Below, in pieces: positions 34,861-45,200 of a stretch of DNA of 64,000 nt. A model generated the notes under the pieces. It made no database searches. It had not been told where the DNA came from and saw nothing but the letters and a program-made list of their open reading frames with translations. The position numbers and the translations under genes were made by a program. The stretch covers positions 100,384 to 164,383 of the forward strand of contig OY288149.1 of the NCBI GenBank assembly GCA_958439195.1, written 5' to 3'. Position 1 is the first letter of the stretch; each line of letters opens with the position of its first letter. This DNA is from an uncultured Paracoccaceae bacterium. Its GTDB lineage: Bacteria; Pseudomonadota; Alphaproteobacteria; Rhodobacterales; Rhodobacteraceae.

Positions 34861-37419
34861 ATGACCGAACAGCCGCGCGCCGTGCATCTTGCCGATTATC
34901 AACCGTTCACCCATCGGGTGGATGGTGTGGCGTTGACCTTTCGTCTGGCACCGCAATCGACACGGGTTGCGGCCCGACTGCGCCTGTCGCCCAACCCCGC
35001 GCGTCCGGGCCGCCATGACCTGCGGCTGGACGGGGAGAACCTGACGCTGATTGCCGCCCGGATCGACGGGCAGGCGGTGACGCTGCTGCCCGATGCCACC
35101 GGCGTAACGATCCCTGCGGCGCGGCTGCCGGACGGTCCCTTTACGCTGGAGACGGAGGTGGAGATCGCCCCTGAGGACAATACCGCGCTGGAGGGGCTTT
35201 ATATGTCGCGCGGCATGTATTGCACGCAATGCGAGGCGGAAGGGTTTCGCAAGATCACCTTTTATCCTGACCGACCCGATGTCATGGCCCCGTTCCGGGT
35301 GCGGATTGAATCCGATCTGCCGGTGCTTTTGTCGAACGGCAATCCGGTGGCGCAGGGGGCGGGCTGGGCGGAATGGGATGATCCCTGGCCCAAGCCGGCC
35401 TATCTGTTTGCGCTGGTGGCGGGCGATCTGGTGGCCCATTCCGCGCCGTTCCGCACGGCATCGGGCCGGGATGTGGCGTTGAACATCTGGGTGCGCGATG
35501 GCGATCAGGACCGCTGTGCCTATGCGATGGACAGCCTGATCCGGTCGATGCGGTGGGATGAGCAAGTCTATGGCCGTGAATACGATCTGGATGTGTTCAA
35601 CATCGTCGCTGTCGATGATTTCAACATGGGCGCGATGGAGAACAAGGGGTTGAACATCTTCAACTCCAAATACGTGCTGGCCAGCCCGGAAACCGCGACA
35701 GATGACGATTTTGCCCGGATCGAGGCGATCATCGCGCATGAATATTTCCACAACTGGACCGGTAACCGCATCACCTGCCGCGACTGGTTCCAACTGTGCC
35801 TGAAGGAAGGGCTGACCGTGTTCCGCGATCAGCAGTTCAGCGGTGACATGCGCAGCCATGCGGTGAAGCGGATCGAGGATGTGCTGATGCTGCGCGCCCG
35901 GCAGTTCCGCGAAGATGGTGGCCCGCTGGCCCATGCGGTGCGGCCCGACAGTTATGTCGAGATCAACAATTTCTATACCGCGACGATCTATGAAAAGGGC
36001 GCGGAAGTCATCGGGATGCTGAAGCGGCTGGTGGGGGATGCGGATTACGCCCGTGCGCTGGATCTGTATTTTGATCGCCACGATGGCGAAGCGGCGACGA
36101 TCGAGGATTGGTTGACGGTGTTTCAGGATGCGACAGGCCGCGATCTGACGCAGTTCAAACGCTGGTACACCGAAGCCGGGACGCCGCGCGTGAAGGTGTG
36201 GGAGGAGTGGGATGGCGAAACCTATACCCTGACGCTGGAACAGGAAAACCCCGCCACCCCCGGCCAGCCGGACAAGGGGGCCAAGGTGATCCCCGTGGCG
36301 CTGGGCCTGTTGAACCCGAATGGCGATGAGGTGCTGCCGACCACCGTGCTGGAACTGTCCGAGACGCGGCAGAGTTTCCGCTTTGCCGCCGCCACGCGGC
36401 CGATCCCTTCGATCCTGCGCGGATTTTCGGCACCCGTGATCCTGGAGCGGGAGGTCAGCCCCGAAGAACGCGCCTTCCTGCTGGCGCATGACACCGACCC
36501 GTTCAACAAATGGGAGGCAGGCCGCGCCTTGGCCAAGGACTTGCTGGTGCAGATGGTGACGGATGATGCCCATCCCGGCCCTGACTGGCTGGATGCCATC
36601 GCCCGTGTGACATTCGACGAAACGCTGGACCCGGCTTTCCGTGCGCTGGCGTTGCGCCTGCCGGGCGAGGATGACATGGCGGCCACACTGCATGCGGCGG
36701 GGATAACCCCCGATCCGGCACGCATATGGGCGGCACGGCGGCGGATGGGCGATGCGCTTGCGGCGCGGTTGGGCGGGCAATTGCCGGCGCTGATCGACCG
36801 GCTGGCGGAACCGGGGCCGTTCACCCCCGATGCCCGCGCGGCGGGGCGGCGGGCCTTGCGTATTGCGGCGCTGGCGCTGTTGACGCGGGTGGATGGCGGG
36901 CGTGCGGCGGCGGCGGCCTACCGTGCGGCCAACAACATGACCGAAGAGGTGGGCGCGCTGTCGGCGCTTTTGGACATCGGGCAGGGGCAAGAGGAGTTGG
37001 GGTTGTTTCAAGCCCGCTGGTCGCAGGATCGCAATGTGATGGACAAGTGGTTTGCCTTGCAGATCATGCTGGCCCATCCCGACCGCGCGGCCGAGGTGAC
37101 GGATGGCCTGACGCGGCACAAGGATTTCGACTGGAAGAACCCCAATCGGTTCAGGTCGGTGATCGGCGCCTTGTCGGGCAATCATGCGGGGTTTCACCAT
37201 GCGTCGGGCGCGGGGTATCGGCTGATTGCGGATTGGCTTTTGCGGCTGGATCCGCTGAACCCGCAGACAGCGGCGCGCATGTCGACGGCGTTCGACACAT
37301 GGCCGCGCTATGACGGTGATCGTCAGGCGATGGTTCAGGGGGAATTGGCGCGGATGGCGGCGACGCCGGGGCTGAGCCGTGACCTGGATGAGATGGTGGG
37401 GCGGATGCGGGGCGTGTAG
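34861..37419 (+). CDS. pepN: Aminopeptidase N (M1 family)
   Basis: Zinc aminopeptidase that trims small peptides in the cytoplasm. 852 aa, within the range for bacterial PepN. GAMEN exopeptidase motif (about residue 257, in NMGAMENKGLNIF) and zinc site HEYFHNWTGNR (about 293-303), with the downstream third ligand Glu in KEGLTVFRDQQF. The C-terminal alpha-solenoid starts near the MVTDDAHPGPDWLDAI region. Stands alone between the sensor kinase and a convergent lipoprotein gene. Confidence 0.96.
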   Translation: MTEQPRAVHLADYQPFTHRVDGVALTFRLAPQSTRVAARLRLSPNPARPGRHDLRLDGENLTLIAARIDGQAVTLLPDATGVTIPAARLPDGPFTLETEVEIAPEDNTALEGLYMSRGMYCTQCEAEGFRKITFYPDRPDVMAPFRVRIESDLPVLLSNGNPVAQGAGWAEWDDPWPKPAYLFALVAGDLVAHSAPFRTASGRDVALNIWVRDGDQDRCAYAMDSLIRSMRWDEQVYGREYDLDVFNIVAVDDFNMGAMENKGLNIFNSKYVLASPETATDDDFARIEAIIAHEYFHNWTGNRITCRDWFQLCLKEGLTVFRDQQFSGDMRSHAVKRIEDVLMLRARQFREDGGPLAHAVRPDSYVEINNFYTATIYEKGAEVIGMLKRLVGDADYARALDLYFDRHDGEAATIEDWLTVFQDATGRDLTQFKRWYTEAGTPRVKVWEEWDGETYTLTLEQENPATPGQPDKGAKVIPVALGLLNPNGDEVLPTTVLELSETRQSFRFAAATRPIPSILRGFSAPVILEREVSPEERAFLLAHDTDPFNKWEAGRALAKDLLVQMVTDDAHPGPDWLDAIARVTFDETLDPAFRALALRLPGEDDMAATLHAAGITPDPARIWAARRRMGDALAARLGGQLPALIDRLAEPGPFTPDARAAGRRALRIAALALLTRVDGGRAAAAAYRAANNMTEEVGALSALLDIGQGQEELGLFQARWSQDRNVMDKWFALQIMLAHPDRAAEVTDGLTRHKDFDWKNPNRFRSVIGALSGNHAGFHHASGAGYRLIADWLLRLDPLNPQTAARMSTAFDTWPRYDGDRQAMVQGELARMAATPGLSRDLDEMVGRMRGV

Positions 37420-37466
37420 GGCGCACCCCGCAAGACCGCAGGGCGGGGTTCATGCCGATTTGGGAA

Positions 37467-38069
37467 TCAGCCCTGGCAATAGGGCTGCGCCCGTGTCCAT
37501 TCGGCCATTGCGGCGCGCTTGCCGGCGTCGCGGAACGGCATCCAGTCGCGCCCGATGCCGCGATTGCCGCCGCCGACCACCAGACCGTCGCGCGCCACGG
37601 CCTTGGCCATCATGGTGGCCGCGCATTCCAGATTTTCTGATCCGTCCTTCAGTTCAGAGACGGTATCTGCCTCGCACTGGTGGTAATCGGCGGAAACGGG
37701 AGAGATTTGCATCACCCCGATATAGCGCCCGCCACCGCCGGCGGCCTGTGGGTTCCAACTGCTTTCATAGCGGGCCACCGCCGACATCAGCCCAGCCCAG
37801 AACGCGCGGCGATCTTCAAGCGAGGCTTCGGCATAGCCGGGGCACCAGGTTTCCACGTCGCCGGGAACCGATGAGGCAAGGACGGAATCATAGGATTCAA
37901 GGGCCGTCAGGGTGTCGCGTGTCCATTCCGCGCCTTCGGGCCGCACATCCCATTGCATTGGCGGCATTTGCCCGCTGGAGGACAGGCTTGCTGTCCCATT
38001 CGGTGCCACACAACCGCCCAGCGTGGCGGCAACAAGGGAAAAGGCCAGAATGGCGGGAAAACGTATCAT
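37467..38069 (-). CDS. Lytic-transglycosylase-like lipoprotein (SLT fold)
   Basis: 200 aa with a lipoprotein signal: MIRFPAILAFSLVAATLGGC, Cys20 as the lipidated residue. The SLT-type domain has VARYESSWNPQA (Glu102 as the presumed acid) and RYIGVMQISPVSADYHQCEA, equivalent to the conserved G-L-M-Q-I box. Such enzymes cleave the MurNAc-GlcNAc bond of peptidoglycan. The domain is short and contains four further Cys besides the lipidated one, which may form disulfides. Activity is predicted, not certain. Confidence 0.82.
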   Translation of the reverse strand: MIRFPAILAFSLVAATLGGCVAPNGTASLSSSGQMPPMQWDVRPEGAEWTRDTLTALESYDSVLASSVPGDVETWCPGYAEASLEDRRAFWAGLMSAVARYESSWNPQAAGGGGRYIGVMQISPVSADYHQCEADTVSELKDGSENLECAATMMAKAVARDGLVVGGGNRGIGRDWMPFRDAGKRAAMAEWTRAQPYCQG

Positions 38070-38304
38070 CAGTTCCTGATCGGCAGCGACGCGCCCCCAT
38101 GCGCGACCGGTGTCTTTGATCAGGAGAGGTTTTGGCTGTCTATGGAAACGGTCTGTTGCCGTGTTAGATAGGCAAAAAACCGCCTTTTCGGGTGTTCCGT
38201 TAACCCGTTGTTAACCTCTTGCCCTGATTTTGCCACAGTCTTGCTGCACTTATGACACCGCTCGCTCAACTGCCGGTGGCCTGCCCACCGGTTCTGCACC
38301 GCTT

Positions 38305-38339
38305 CTGCCTGCCCAGACTTTTTACTGCCTGCCCAGACT
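38305..38339. repeat. 15-bp direct repeat, 20-bp period
   Basis: CTGCCTGCCCAGACT occurs at 38305-38319 and again at 38325-38339, separated by TTTTA. A 20-bp spacing places both copies on nearly the same helical face, as protein-binding direct repeats often are. Binding factor unknown. Confidence 0.75.
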
Positions 38340-38373
38340 GAAATTGTAACCCTATAGATGGTGTGACACTGCC

Positions 38374-38553
38374 ATGTCGCGTTTCATTGCCGCATCGGTC
38401 ACGGCCGATTGGATTGCAAGGCTGTTCAACCTTGCTCTGTTTCTGTCGCTTTTGCCTTTGGTCCTGATCCTGTCGACCCGATCAGGGTTTGACCGGGCAA
38501 GGCGCGAAAGCCCGCCGTGGCCATATTCTGCGCAGTCGCGTGGGTTGCCGTGA
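38374..38553 (+). CDS. Possible small membrane protein (59 aa), tentative
   Basis: An ATG frame with one hydrophobic helix (LFNLALFLSLLPLVLILS, residues 18-35) after a short N-terminus and before a basic, Pro-containing tail. There is no good ribosome-binding site and codon bias is weaker than in neighbours. It sits just after the 15-bp direct repeats and a TATAGA sequence. It could be a real small protein or chance; I favour neither strongly. Confidence 0.3.
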   Translation: MSRFIAASVTADWIARLFNLALFLSLLPLVLILSTRSGFDRARRESPPWPYSAQSRGLP

Positions 38554-38661
38554 CGGGTTGGTGACGGGCTTGGGTCTGATCTGCCCGCTTGATGCCGCCG
38601 CCCTGACGCCCTAGACAGGCGGTCAGTGCAGACAGGCACATGGATAACAGGACGGCAGGCC

Positions 38662-40173
38662 ATGCTTGACATCAGCTATGCACCCCCGAAACCCAAGGTC
38701 ATTGCGGGGGCGAAGGGCGATTGGGAACTGGTGATCGGGATGGAAATCCATGCCCAGGTCGCGTCAAACGCCAAGCTGTTTTCCGGGGCGTCCACGCAGG
38801 TGGGGGCAGAGCCGAATTCGAACGTGGCCTTTGTGGACGCCGCGATGCCGGGGATGTTGCCGGTTATCAACGAATTTTGCATCGAACAGGCGGTCCGGTC
38901 CGGTTTGGGGCTGAAGGCGCAGATCAACCTGACATCGGCCTTTGACCGGAAGAACTACTTTTACCCCGATCTGCCGCAGGGCTATCAGATCAGCCAGTTG
39001 TATCACCCCATCGTGGGCGAGGGCGAGGTGCTGGTGGAACTGGCCCCCGGCGTGGCGCGTCTGGTGCGGATTGAGCGTATCCATCTGGAACAGGATGCCG
39101 GAAAATCGATCCATGACATGGACCCGACCATGTCTTTCGTCGATTTCAACCGCACCGGTGTGGCGCTGATGGAGATCGTCAGCCGCCCCGACTTGCGCGG
39201 CCCCGAAGAAGCCGCCGCCTATGTCGCCAAGCTGCGCCAGATCCTGCGCTATCTGGGCACTTGCGATGGCAACATGCAAAACGGCAATCTGCGGGCCGAT
39301 GTGAACGTGTCGGTCTGCCGCCCCGGCGATTATGAACGCTATCAGGCGACGCAGGATTTCGGCCATCTTGGCACGCGGTGCGAGATCAAGAACATGAATT
39401 CGCTGCGCTTCATTCAGGCCGCCATCGACTATGAGGCACGCCGCCAGATCGCCATTCTGGAGGATGGCGGCAAGGTGGATCAGGAAACCCGGCTTTACGA
39501 TCCCGACAAGGGCGAAACCCGGTCCATGCGCAGCAAGGAAGAGGCGCATGATTACCGCTATTTTCCCTGCCCGGACCTGCTGCCGCTGGAGATTGAACAG
39601 GCTTGGGTTGATGACATCGCCGCCCGGATGCCGGAACTGCCCGATGCCAAGAAGGCCCGCTTCATGGCCGATTTCGGGCTGACCGATTATGATGCCAACG
39701 TCCTGACCGCCGAGTTGGACAATGCCGCGTTTTTCGAAGAGGTGGCCAGGGGCCGCGATGGGAAGCAGGCGGCGAACTGGATTATCAACGAATTGTTCGG
39801 CCGCCTGAACAAGGATGGCAAGGCGGTTGCCGACAGCCCGCTTTCTGCGGCGCAGATCGGCGGCGTGCTGGACCTGATCGCCAGCGGCGAGATCACGTCG
39901 AAGATGGCGAAAGACCTGTTCGAAATCCTTTGGACCGAAGGCGGCGACCCCGCCGAGGTGGCCGCCAAGCACGGGATGAAACAGGTCACGGATACGGGCG
40001 AGATCGAACGCGCGCTGGACGCCCTGATCGCGGCGAACCCGGATCAGGTAGAAAAGGCCAAGGTCAATGCCAAGCTGGCGGGCTGGTTCACCGGTCAGGT
40101 GTTGAAGGCCACCGGGGGCAAAGCCAACCCGGCAGTTGTCAATCAGATGGTGGCGCAGAAGCTGGGTCTGTAG
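38662..40173 (+). CDS. gatB: Asp-tRNA(Asn)/Glu-tRNA(Gln) amidotransferase subunit B
   Basis: Subunit of GatCAB, which amidates mischarged tRNAs. 503 aa from ATG 38662 (AGGACGGCAGG upstream). N-terminal cradle with WELVIGMEIHAQVASNAKLF, then PDLPQGYQISQLYHPIVG and IHLEQDAGKSIHD, the Mg/Zn-binding and kinase-like active region. EALRSKEEAHDYRYF-type block (MRSKEEAHDYRYFPCPDL). C-terminal GatB/YqeY tail (about 350-503) binds tRNA. gatC and gatA are not adjacent. Single gene after a long upstream region. Confidence 0.97.
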   Translation: MLDISYAPPKPKVIAGAKGDWELVIGMEIHAQVASNAKLFSGASTQVGAEPNSNVAFVDAAMPGMLPVINEFCIEQAVRSGLGLKAQINLTSAFDRKNYFYPDLPQGYQISQLYHPIVGEGEVLVELAPGVARLVRIERIHLEQDAGKSIHDMDPTMSFVDFNRTGVALMEIVSRPDLRGPEEAAAYVAKLRQILRYLGTCDGNMQNGNLRADVNVSVCRPGDYERYQATQDFGHLGTRCEIKNMNSLRFIQAAIDYEARRQIAILEDGGKVDQETRLYDPDKGETRSMRSKEEAHDYRYFPCPDLLPLEIEQAWVDDIAARMPELPDAKKARFMADFGLTDYDANVLTAELDNAAFFEEVARGRDGKQAANWIINELFGRLNKDGKAVADSPLSAAQIGGVLDLIASGEITSKMAKDLFEILWTEGGDPAEVAAKHGMKQVTDTGEIERALDALIAANPDQVEKAKVNAKLAGWFTGQVLKATGGKANPAVVNQMVAQKLGL

Positions 40174-40191
40174 GGCGGGTGGGCTGCGGTC

Positions 40192-40207
40192 GGCGGGAAA
40201 TCCCGCC
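40192..40207 (+). terminator. Hairpin downstream of gatB
   Basis: GGCGGGA at 40192-40198 pairs with TCCCGCC at 40201-40207 around a 2-base loop, just after the gatB stop. There is no T-run, so it may be a Rho-assisted or weak terminator. Confidence 0.4.
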
Positions 40208-40281
40208 CGGTCGCACCGCCCCCTTTGCGCCGTGTCGCCGGGGCGCTACCTATACGCAAAGAAACCACTTCGGAGCAGCCG

Positions 40282-40686
40282 ATGCAGCGCTATGAATACA
40301 AGGTCATTCCGGCCCCCCGCCGCGGCACCAAATCGCGCGAGGCGAAGTCGACAGAAGACCGGTTCGCGCTGACGCTGACCACGCTGATGAACGATCAGGG
40401 GCGCGAGGGGTGGGAGTATCAGCGCGCCGAAACCCTGCCTTGCGACGAACGGTCGGGTTTCACCAAGATCAAGACGACCGAACAGATCATGCTGGTTTTT
40501 CGCCGCCCGCTTTCTGCCGCTGCTGCGTCGCTTGCGCCAGGCTTGGTTGCGGTGGCCCCGGCTGGCCCGCCAGCCGACGGCCCGGCCATGTTCCGCCCTT
40601 TGGCGGCAGAACCCGCCACCCCGCGTCTTGGCCCGGCAGTCGAACCTGCGCCGGGACCGGCCCCGGCGGTCGGCCGCGCAGAATGA
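40282..40686 (+). CDS. DUF4177-like protein with proline/alanine-rich tail
   Basis: 134 aa from ATG 40282, with a GGAG sequence upstream. The N-terminal half (1-70) looks like DUF4177: MQRYEYKVIPAPRRGTKSRE, then LMNDQGREGWEYQRAETLP and IMLVFRRPL. From about residue 77 the protein is a low-complexity Ala/Pro/Gly tail. Function unknown. Read in the same direction as gatB and separated by about 108 bp. The tail composition resembles linkers of secreted or envelope proteins, but no signal peptide is visible. Confidence 0.75.
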   Translation: MQRYEYKVIPAPRRGTKSREAKSTEDRFALTLTTLMNDQGREGWEYQRAETLPCDERSGFTKIKTTEQIMLVFRRPLSAAAASLAPGLVAVAPAGPPADGPAMFRPLAAEPATPRLGPAVEPAPGPAPAVGRAE

Positions 40687-40715
40687 TCAGGCGCGCCCTG
40701 ATCAACCCGGCCTGA

Positions 40716-41822
40716 TCAGCCCCGAATTGCGGCAAGCGCCTGCGGCAGCACCTCGGCCATCACGTCCAGATCGACATCGGTGCCCACGCTGATCCGCAGG
40801 CATCGGTCTAGCGGTGCAACGCCGGGCATGCGGATGAACAACCCCCGCGTGATGCATTCCTCCAGCACGGCGCGGGCGAAGGTGCCATCCCGCCCGCAAT
40901 CCAGAGTGACGAAATTGGTGGCCGAGGGCAGGGCGGTCAGGCCGTTTTCTGCCCCGATCGCCGCGATGCGCGCCCGCGCGGTGGCAACCCGGCCCCGCAC
41001 ATCGGCAAGCCAGTCCTGATCGGCCAGCGCCGCCATTGCCCCGGCCTGTGCCACGCGGCCCATGCCAAAGTGATTGCGGACCTTGTCAAAGGCGCGGATC
41101 AGGGCGGGGGCCGCCAGCGCATAGCCGACACGCAATCCGGCCAGACCGTAGCCTTTGGAAAAGGTGCGCATCCGAATGACGCGCGGATCATCGGGGGAAA
41201 TGGTGGGGGCCACGCCGGGCGGGGCCAGATCGACATAGGCCTCATCCAGCACCAGAAGCGTGCCTTCGGGCAGCGTGTCGATGAAATCCAGCACCGCTTG
41301 GGCATTGTGCCAGGTGCCCATCGGATTGTCGGGGTTTGCGACATAGACCAGCTTTGCCCCCACCTGCCGCGCAAGGGCGGCCAGCGCGGGCAAATCCTCA
41401 TGGTCGTCACGATAGGGCACGCGGTGCAGGGTCGCGCCAAAGCCTGCGACATGGAAGTTGAAGGTCGGGTATGCCCCCAGCGAGGTGACGACGTGATCCC
41501 CCGGCCCCGCGATCAGCCGCACCAGCGTGCCCAAGAGACCGTCGATCCCTTCGCCGACGATCACATGGGCGGGCGTGGTGCCATGATGCGCGGCAATGGC
41601 GGCGCGCAGATCGTGCATTTCCGGGTCGCCATACATCCAGGCGTCAGTCGCCGCTGCGGCCATCGCCGCAATGGCGCGCGGGGAGGGGCCGAAGCCGCTT
41701 TCATTCGCGCCCAGCCTTGCGCGGAAGGGGCGGCCAAGGTTGCGCTCTTGGGTTTCGGGGCCGACGAAGGGCACCGTGTCGGGCAGGCTGATGGCAAGCG
41801 GGGTGAGGCGGGGTCCGGTCAT
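40716..41822 (-). CDS. hisC: Histidinol-phosphate aminotransferase (HisC family)
   Basis: PLP enzyme converting imidazole-acetol phosphate to histidinol phosphate; family members also serve aromatic amino acids. 368 aa. Substrate-side NESGFGPSP near residue 40, PLP Asp in LDEAYVDLAPP (Asp193), Lys223 Schiff base in RTFSKGYGLAGLRVGYAL, and phosphate Arg in IRMPGVAPLDRCLRISVG. Fold and length are normal. Not in a his operon here. Followed on the same strand by nothing close; DUF1992 lies 57 bp upstream. Confidence 0.88.
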   Translation of the reverse strand: MTGPRLTPLAISLPDTVPFVGPETQERNLGRPFRARLGANESGFGPSPRAIAAMAAAATDAWMYGDPEMHDLRAAIAAHHGTTPAHVIVGEGIDGLLGTLVRLIAGPGDHVVTSLGAYPTFNFHVAGFGATLHRVPYRDDHEDLPALAALARQVGAKLVYVANPDNPMGTWHNAQAVLDFIDTLPEGTLLVLDEAYVDLAPPGVAPTISPDDPRVIRMRTFSKGYGLAGLRVGYALAAPALIRAFDKVRNHFGMGRVAQAGAMAALADQDWLADVRGRVATARARIAAIGAENGLTALPSATNFVTLDCGRDGTFARAVLEECITRGLFIRMPGVAPLDRCLRISVGTDVDLDVMAEVLPQALAAIRG

Positions 41823-41879
41823 GGGGCCAAGGAAGCGCGCCGCGCAGAAAAGTGCAAGCCGGGAAAGAACAGGTTTGCC

Positions 41880-42212
41880 CTACTCTCGCAGAAAGCGGCG
41901 CCGCGCCTCTTCGGCCATGGCCTGCCGCATCTGGACATCGGCGATCTGTGCCATCATCGCCTTGCGCGCGGCCGGATCGGTGAGGGTGGCCAGTTCCGCG
42001 ATCAAGCGCGCCGCTTCCTTTTTCAACACGATCTCTTCGGGAAGAACGCCCGCTTCGGCCATGATGCGAAAGCCGATGGCTTCGCCGGGGCTGACAAAGG
42101 CATCGGCGGTGCGGTCGGGCAGGGGTTTTCCCTCGCCCTTCAGCCCCTGCAAATCGCCCTTGAGGCGGGCCTTCTGCATCTGGCGTTCTGCCATGCGGTC
42201 AAGCCAGGACAT
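41880..42212 (-). CDS. DUF1992 (DnaJ homologue subfamily C28-like) domain protein
   Basis: 110 aa. Conserved blocks MSWLDRMAERQMQKARLKGD and LKGEGKPLPDRT, then ADAFVSPGEAIGFRIMAEAG and LPEEIVLKKEAARL, fit DUF1992, a short domain found alone in bacteria and in the DNAJC28 protein of eukaryotes. No J domain is present. Function unknown. Situated between valS and hisC, same strand, likely after the valS terminator. Confidence 0.82.
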   Translation of the reverse strand: MSWLDRMAERQMQKARLKGDLQGLKGEGKPLPDRTADAFVSPGEAIGFRIMAEAGVLPEEIVLKKEAARLIAELATLTDPAARKAMMAQIADVQMRQAMAEEARRRFLRE

Positions 42213-42263
42213 GATCCGCGCCCTCCCTTTGGCCGGAAGTGTCGGCCTTTTCGCCTGGAAAAG

Positions 42264-42287
42264 AAAGGGGGGCTGCGGCCCCCCTTT
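42264..42287 (-). terminator. Rho-independent terminator after valS
   Basis: A 9-bp perfect stem of G6 pairing with C6 flanked by AAA/TTT closes on a 6-base loop. On the minus strand it is followed by CTTTTCC. It begins 10 bases past the valS stop. Confidence 0.8.
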
Positions 42288-42296
42288 ATCGATGGA

Positions 42297-45200
42297 TCAG
42301 CCGATTTCTGCCAGCCGCGCCAACGCGGCCTGCAATTTCGCCGCCTCATCCTGCCGCGCCTCAAGATTTGCGCGGGCCTCATCGACCACCTCTTCGGGGG
42401 CCGAGGCGACAAAGGCGGGGTTGTTCAGACGTCCGTTCAGCCCGCCGATTTCCTTGGCCAGCTTGTCCAGGGTTTTGGACAGGCGGGCCTTTTCTTCGGC
42501 AATGTCGATGATCCCTTCCAGCGGCAGGGCAAAGGTGGCCCCGCTGGCGGCCAGCGCGACCGATCCTTTGGGGGCGGTGGCGGCCTCGGTCAGCGATTCC
42601 ACGCGAGCGAGACGTTTGATCAGCGCCTCATTGCGGGACCAGGCGTTGCGTGCCTCATCCGACAGGGAGGTGGCGACCAGATCGACCTTTAGCCCTGCGG
42701 GCACATGCATCTGGGCGCGAGCGGAGCGAATTTCATCGATCAGTCCGGTGACCCAGGTCATTTCGCGCTCGGCAGTCGGGTCGATCAGGTCGGCGCTGAG
42801 GCGCGGCCAATCGGTATGGACCAGCATCTTGGCGCGGGTGCCGGTGGTGGCCCAAAGCTCCTCGGTGATGAAGGGCATCATGGGGTGCAGAAGGATCATG
42901 CAATGGTCCAGCACCCAGGCCATGGTCTGGCGGGTTTCATTGGCGGCGTCGCCATCGAACAAGGGTTTGGCGAATTCGACATACCAGTCGCAGACCTTGC
43001 CCCAGACGAATTTGTAAAGGAGGTCCGCCGCCTGATCAAAGCGGTAGTCGGTGAGGGCGGCATCCACCTCGGCCAATGTGCGGGCGGTTTCGCCGATGAT
43101 CCAGCGGTTGGCGGTGGCGGTGGCCTGCGGGGCGACGGATTGGGTGGCGTGGCCATCCCAGACGCCGTTCATTTCGGCAAAGCGGCAGGCGTTCCAGAGT
43201 TTGGTGCCGAAGTTGCGATAGCCCTCGATGCGCGCGGTATCGAGTTTCAGCACCCCACCAAGGCTGGCCATCGCCGCATTGGTAAAGCGCAGCGCATCCG
43301 CACCGTATTCGCCGATAATCTCCAGCGGGTCGATGACGTTGCCCAGGGATTTGGACATCTTCTTGCCCTTGGCATCGCGCACGAGGCCATGCAGGTAGAC
43401 CGTCTTGAACGGCACCTGATCCACCACGGCAAGCTGCATCATCATCATCCGGGCGACCCAGAAGAAAAGGATGTCTTGCCCGGTGATCAGGACAGAGGTC
43501 GGGAAGAAGCGTTTCAGCGCGTCGGTCTGTTCCGGCCAGCCGAGCGTGCCGATGGGCCAGAGGCCGGAGGAGAACCAGGTGTCGAGGACGTCGGGGTCGC
43601 GCCACATTGGGACGGTCTCGGATTGTCCCATGGCTTGAGCGTCAAAGAAAGTCTTTGCCTTGTTCCTATCGTCCAAGAATTCGACAGATCGGCCGCCGTA
43701 GTATTCATTCACTAGTTTTTTGATGCTGGTCTCATCTGGTGCACAGAAGGTTTCAAATTCGTCGTTTGACAGACCGAGACGGTAGCTAGCTCCATCTTTC
43801 TTCGGCCCGTACCAAACCGGGATCTGATGGCCCCACCACAACTGGCGCGAGATGCACCAGGGTTCGATGTTGTCGAGCCAGTGGTAATAGGTCCGCTCGC
43901 CGGATTCCGGGATGATCTTGACCGTTCCGTTGCGGACGGCGTCCAGCGCGGGTTGCACAATTCGAACAGTATCGACGAACCATTGGTCCGTCAGCATGGG
44001 TTCGATTACCACTTTCGAACGATCGCCGAAGGGCTGCATGATTTTCTTGGATTCAACCAACGGCACCGCTGCATCGGCGCCTTCGGCATCTGGCTTGACC
44101 GCCGACTTGCCCAGACGAGGGTCATCCGCGCGGGTCATGACGGCCAGACCTTCGGCCGTGATCTCCTCTATCACGCGCTTGCGCGCCTCCATCCGGTCCA
44201 GTCCGCGCAGGTGATCGGGGACGAGGTTAAGGGCATCGACCTCACCTTCCGTCAGGGAGAAGGGCTGTTCGGCGATGCCGGGGGTGGCATAGCCTTTGGC
44301 GACCAGCCAGGCGCGCGACATCTGGCCTGCCACGCGCGCGGCATCGGTATAGGGTGCGCCGTCGTCACGCATGCGGGCGCGGGTGTCCATCAGGCGGTAG
44401 CAGGGGATGTTGCCGCGTTTGGCCACCGCGTAATCGTTGAAGTCATGCGCCCCGGTGATCTTGACCGCGCCGGAGCCGAAAGTGGGATCGGGGTATTCAT
44501 CGGTGATGATCGGGATCAGGCGGCGACTTTCCTTTGGCCCGACCGGGATTTCGCACAGCATCCCCACGATGGGGGCATAGCGTTCGTCGGTCGGATGCAC
44601 CGCCACCGCCCCATCGCCCAGCATGGTTTCGGGCCGCGTCGTGGCGATGGAGATGTAATCCCGCGTCTCGCGCAGGGTGACGTTCCCATCGGCGTCTTTT
44701 TCCACGTATTCATAGGTGGCCCCGCCCGCGAGCGGGTATTTGAAGTGCCACATATGGCCGTCAACTTCGGTATTTTCGACCTCAAGATCCGAAATCGCGG
44801 TTTCAAAATGCGGATCCCAGTTCACCAGACGCTTGCCGCGATAGATGAAGCCCTTGTTGTAAAGGTCCACGAACACACGAATAACCGCGTCGTGGAAATT
44901 GCCTTCCTCGCCCTTGGGCGCACCCGGCGCGCCGGACATGGTAAAAGCCTCGCGGTCCCAGTCGCAGGAACAGCCAAGGCGCTGCAATTGACCGATGATG
45001 GTGCCGCGCGATTTCTGTTTCTGCTGCCAGACGCGGGCGGTAAATGCCTCGCGCCCCATGTCGCGGCGGGTGGGTTCGCCATTGGCGGCCATGTCGCGTT
45101 CGGTGACCATTTGGGTGGCGATGCCCGCGTGATCGGTGCCGGGTTGCCAAAGCGTGTCATGCCCCTGCATCCGGTGCCAGCGCGTCAGGATATCCTGCAG

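Larger units (their letters stand above)
38070..38661. other. 592-bp intergenic region upstream of gatB
   Basis: Less GC-rich than neighbouring DNA at 38150-38240. It holds two copies of the 15-base sequence CTGCCTGCCCAGACT (38305-38319 and 38325-38339) and one tentative 59-codon reading frame (38374-38553). No tRNA, hairpin with T-run, or known gene was found. Confidence 0.6.

Noticed and set aside
34831..37200. 789-codon minus-strand frame opposite pepN
   Set aside because: Antisense shadow. Low-complexity Arg/His/Gln composition and no recognisable motif, whereas pepN on the other strand has intact catalytic motifs.
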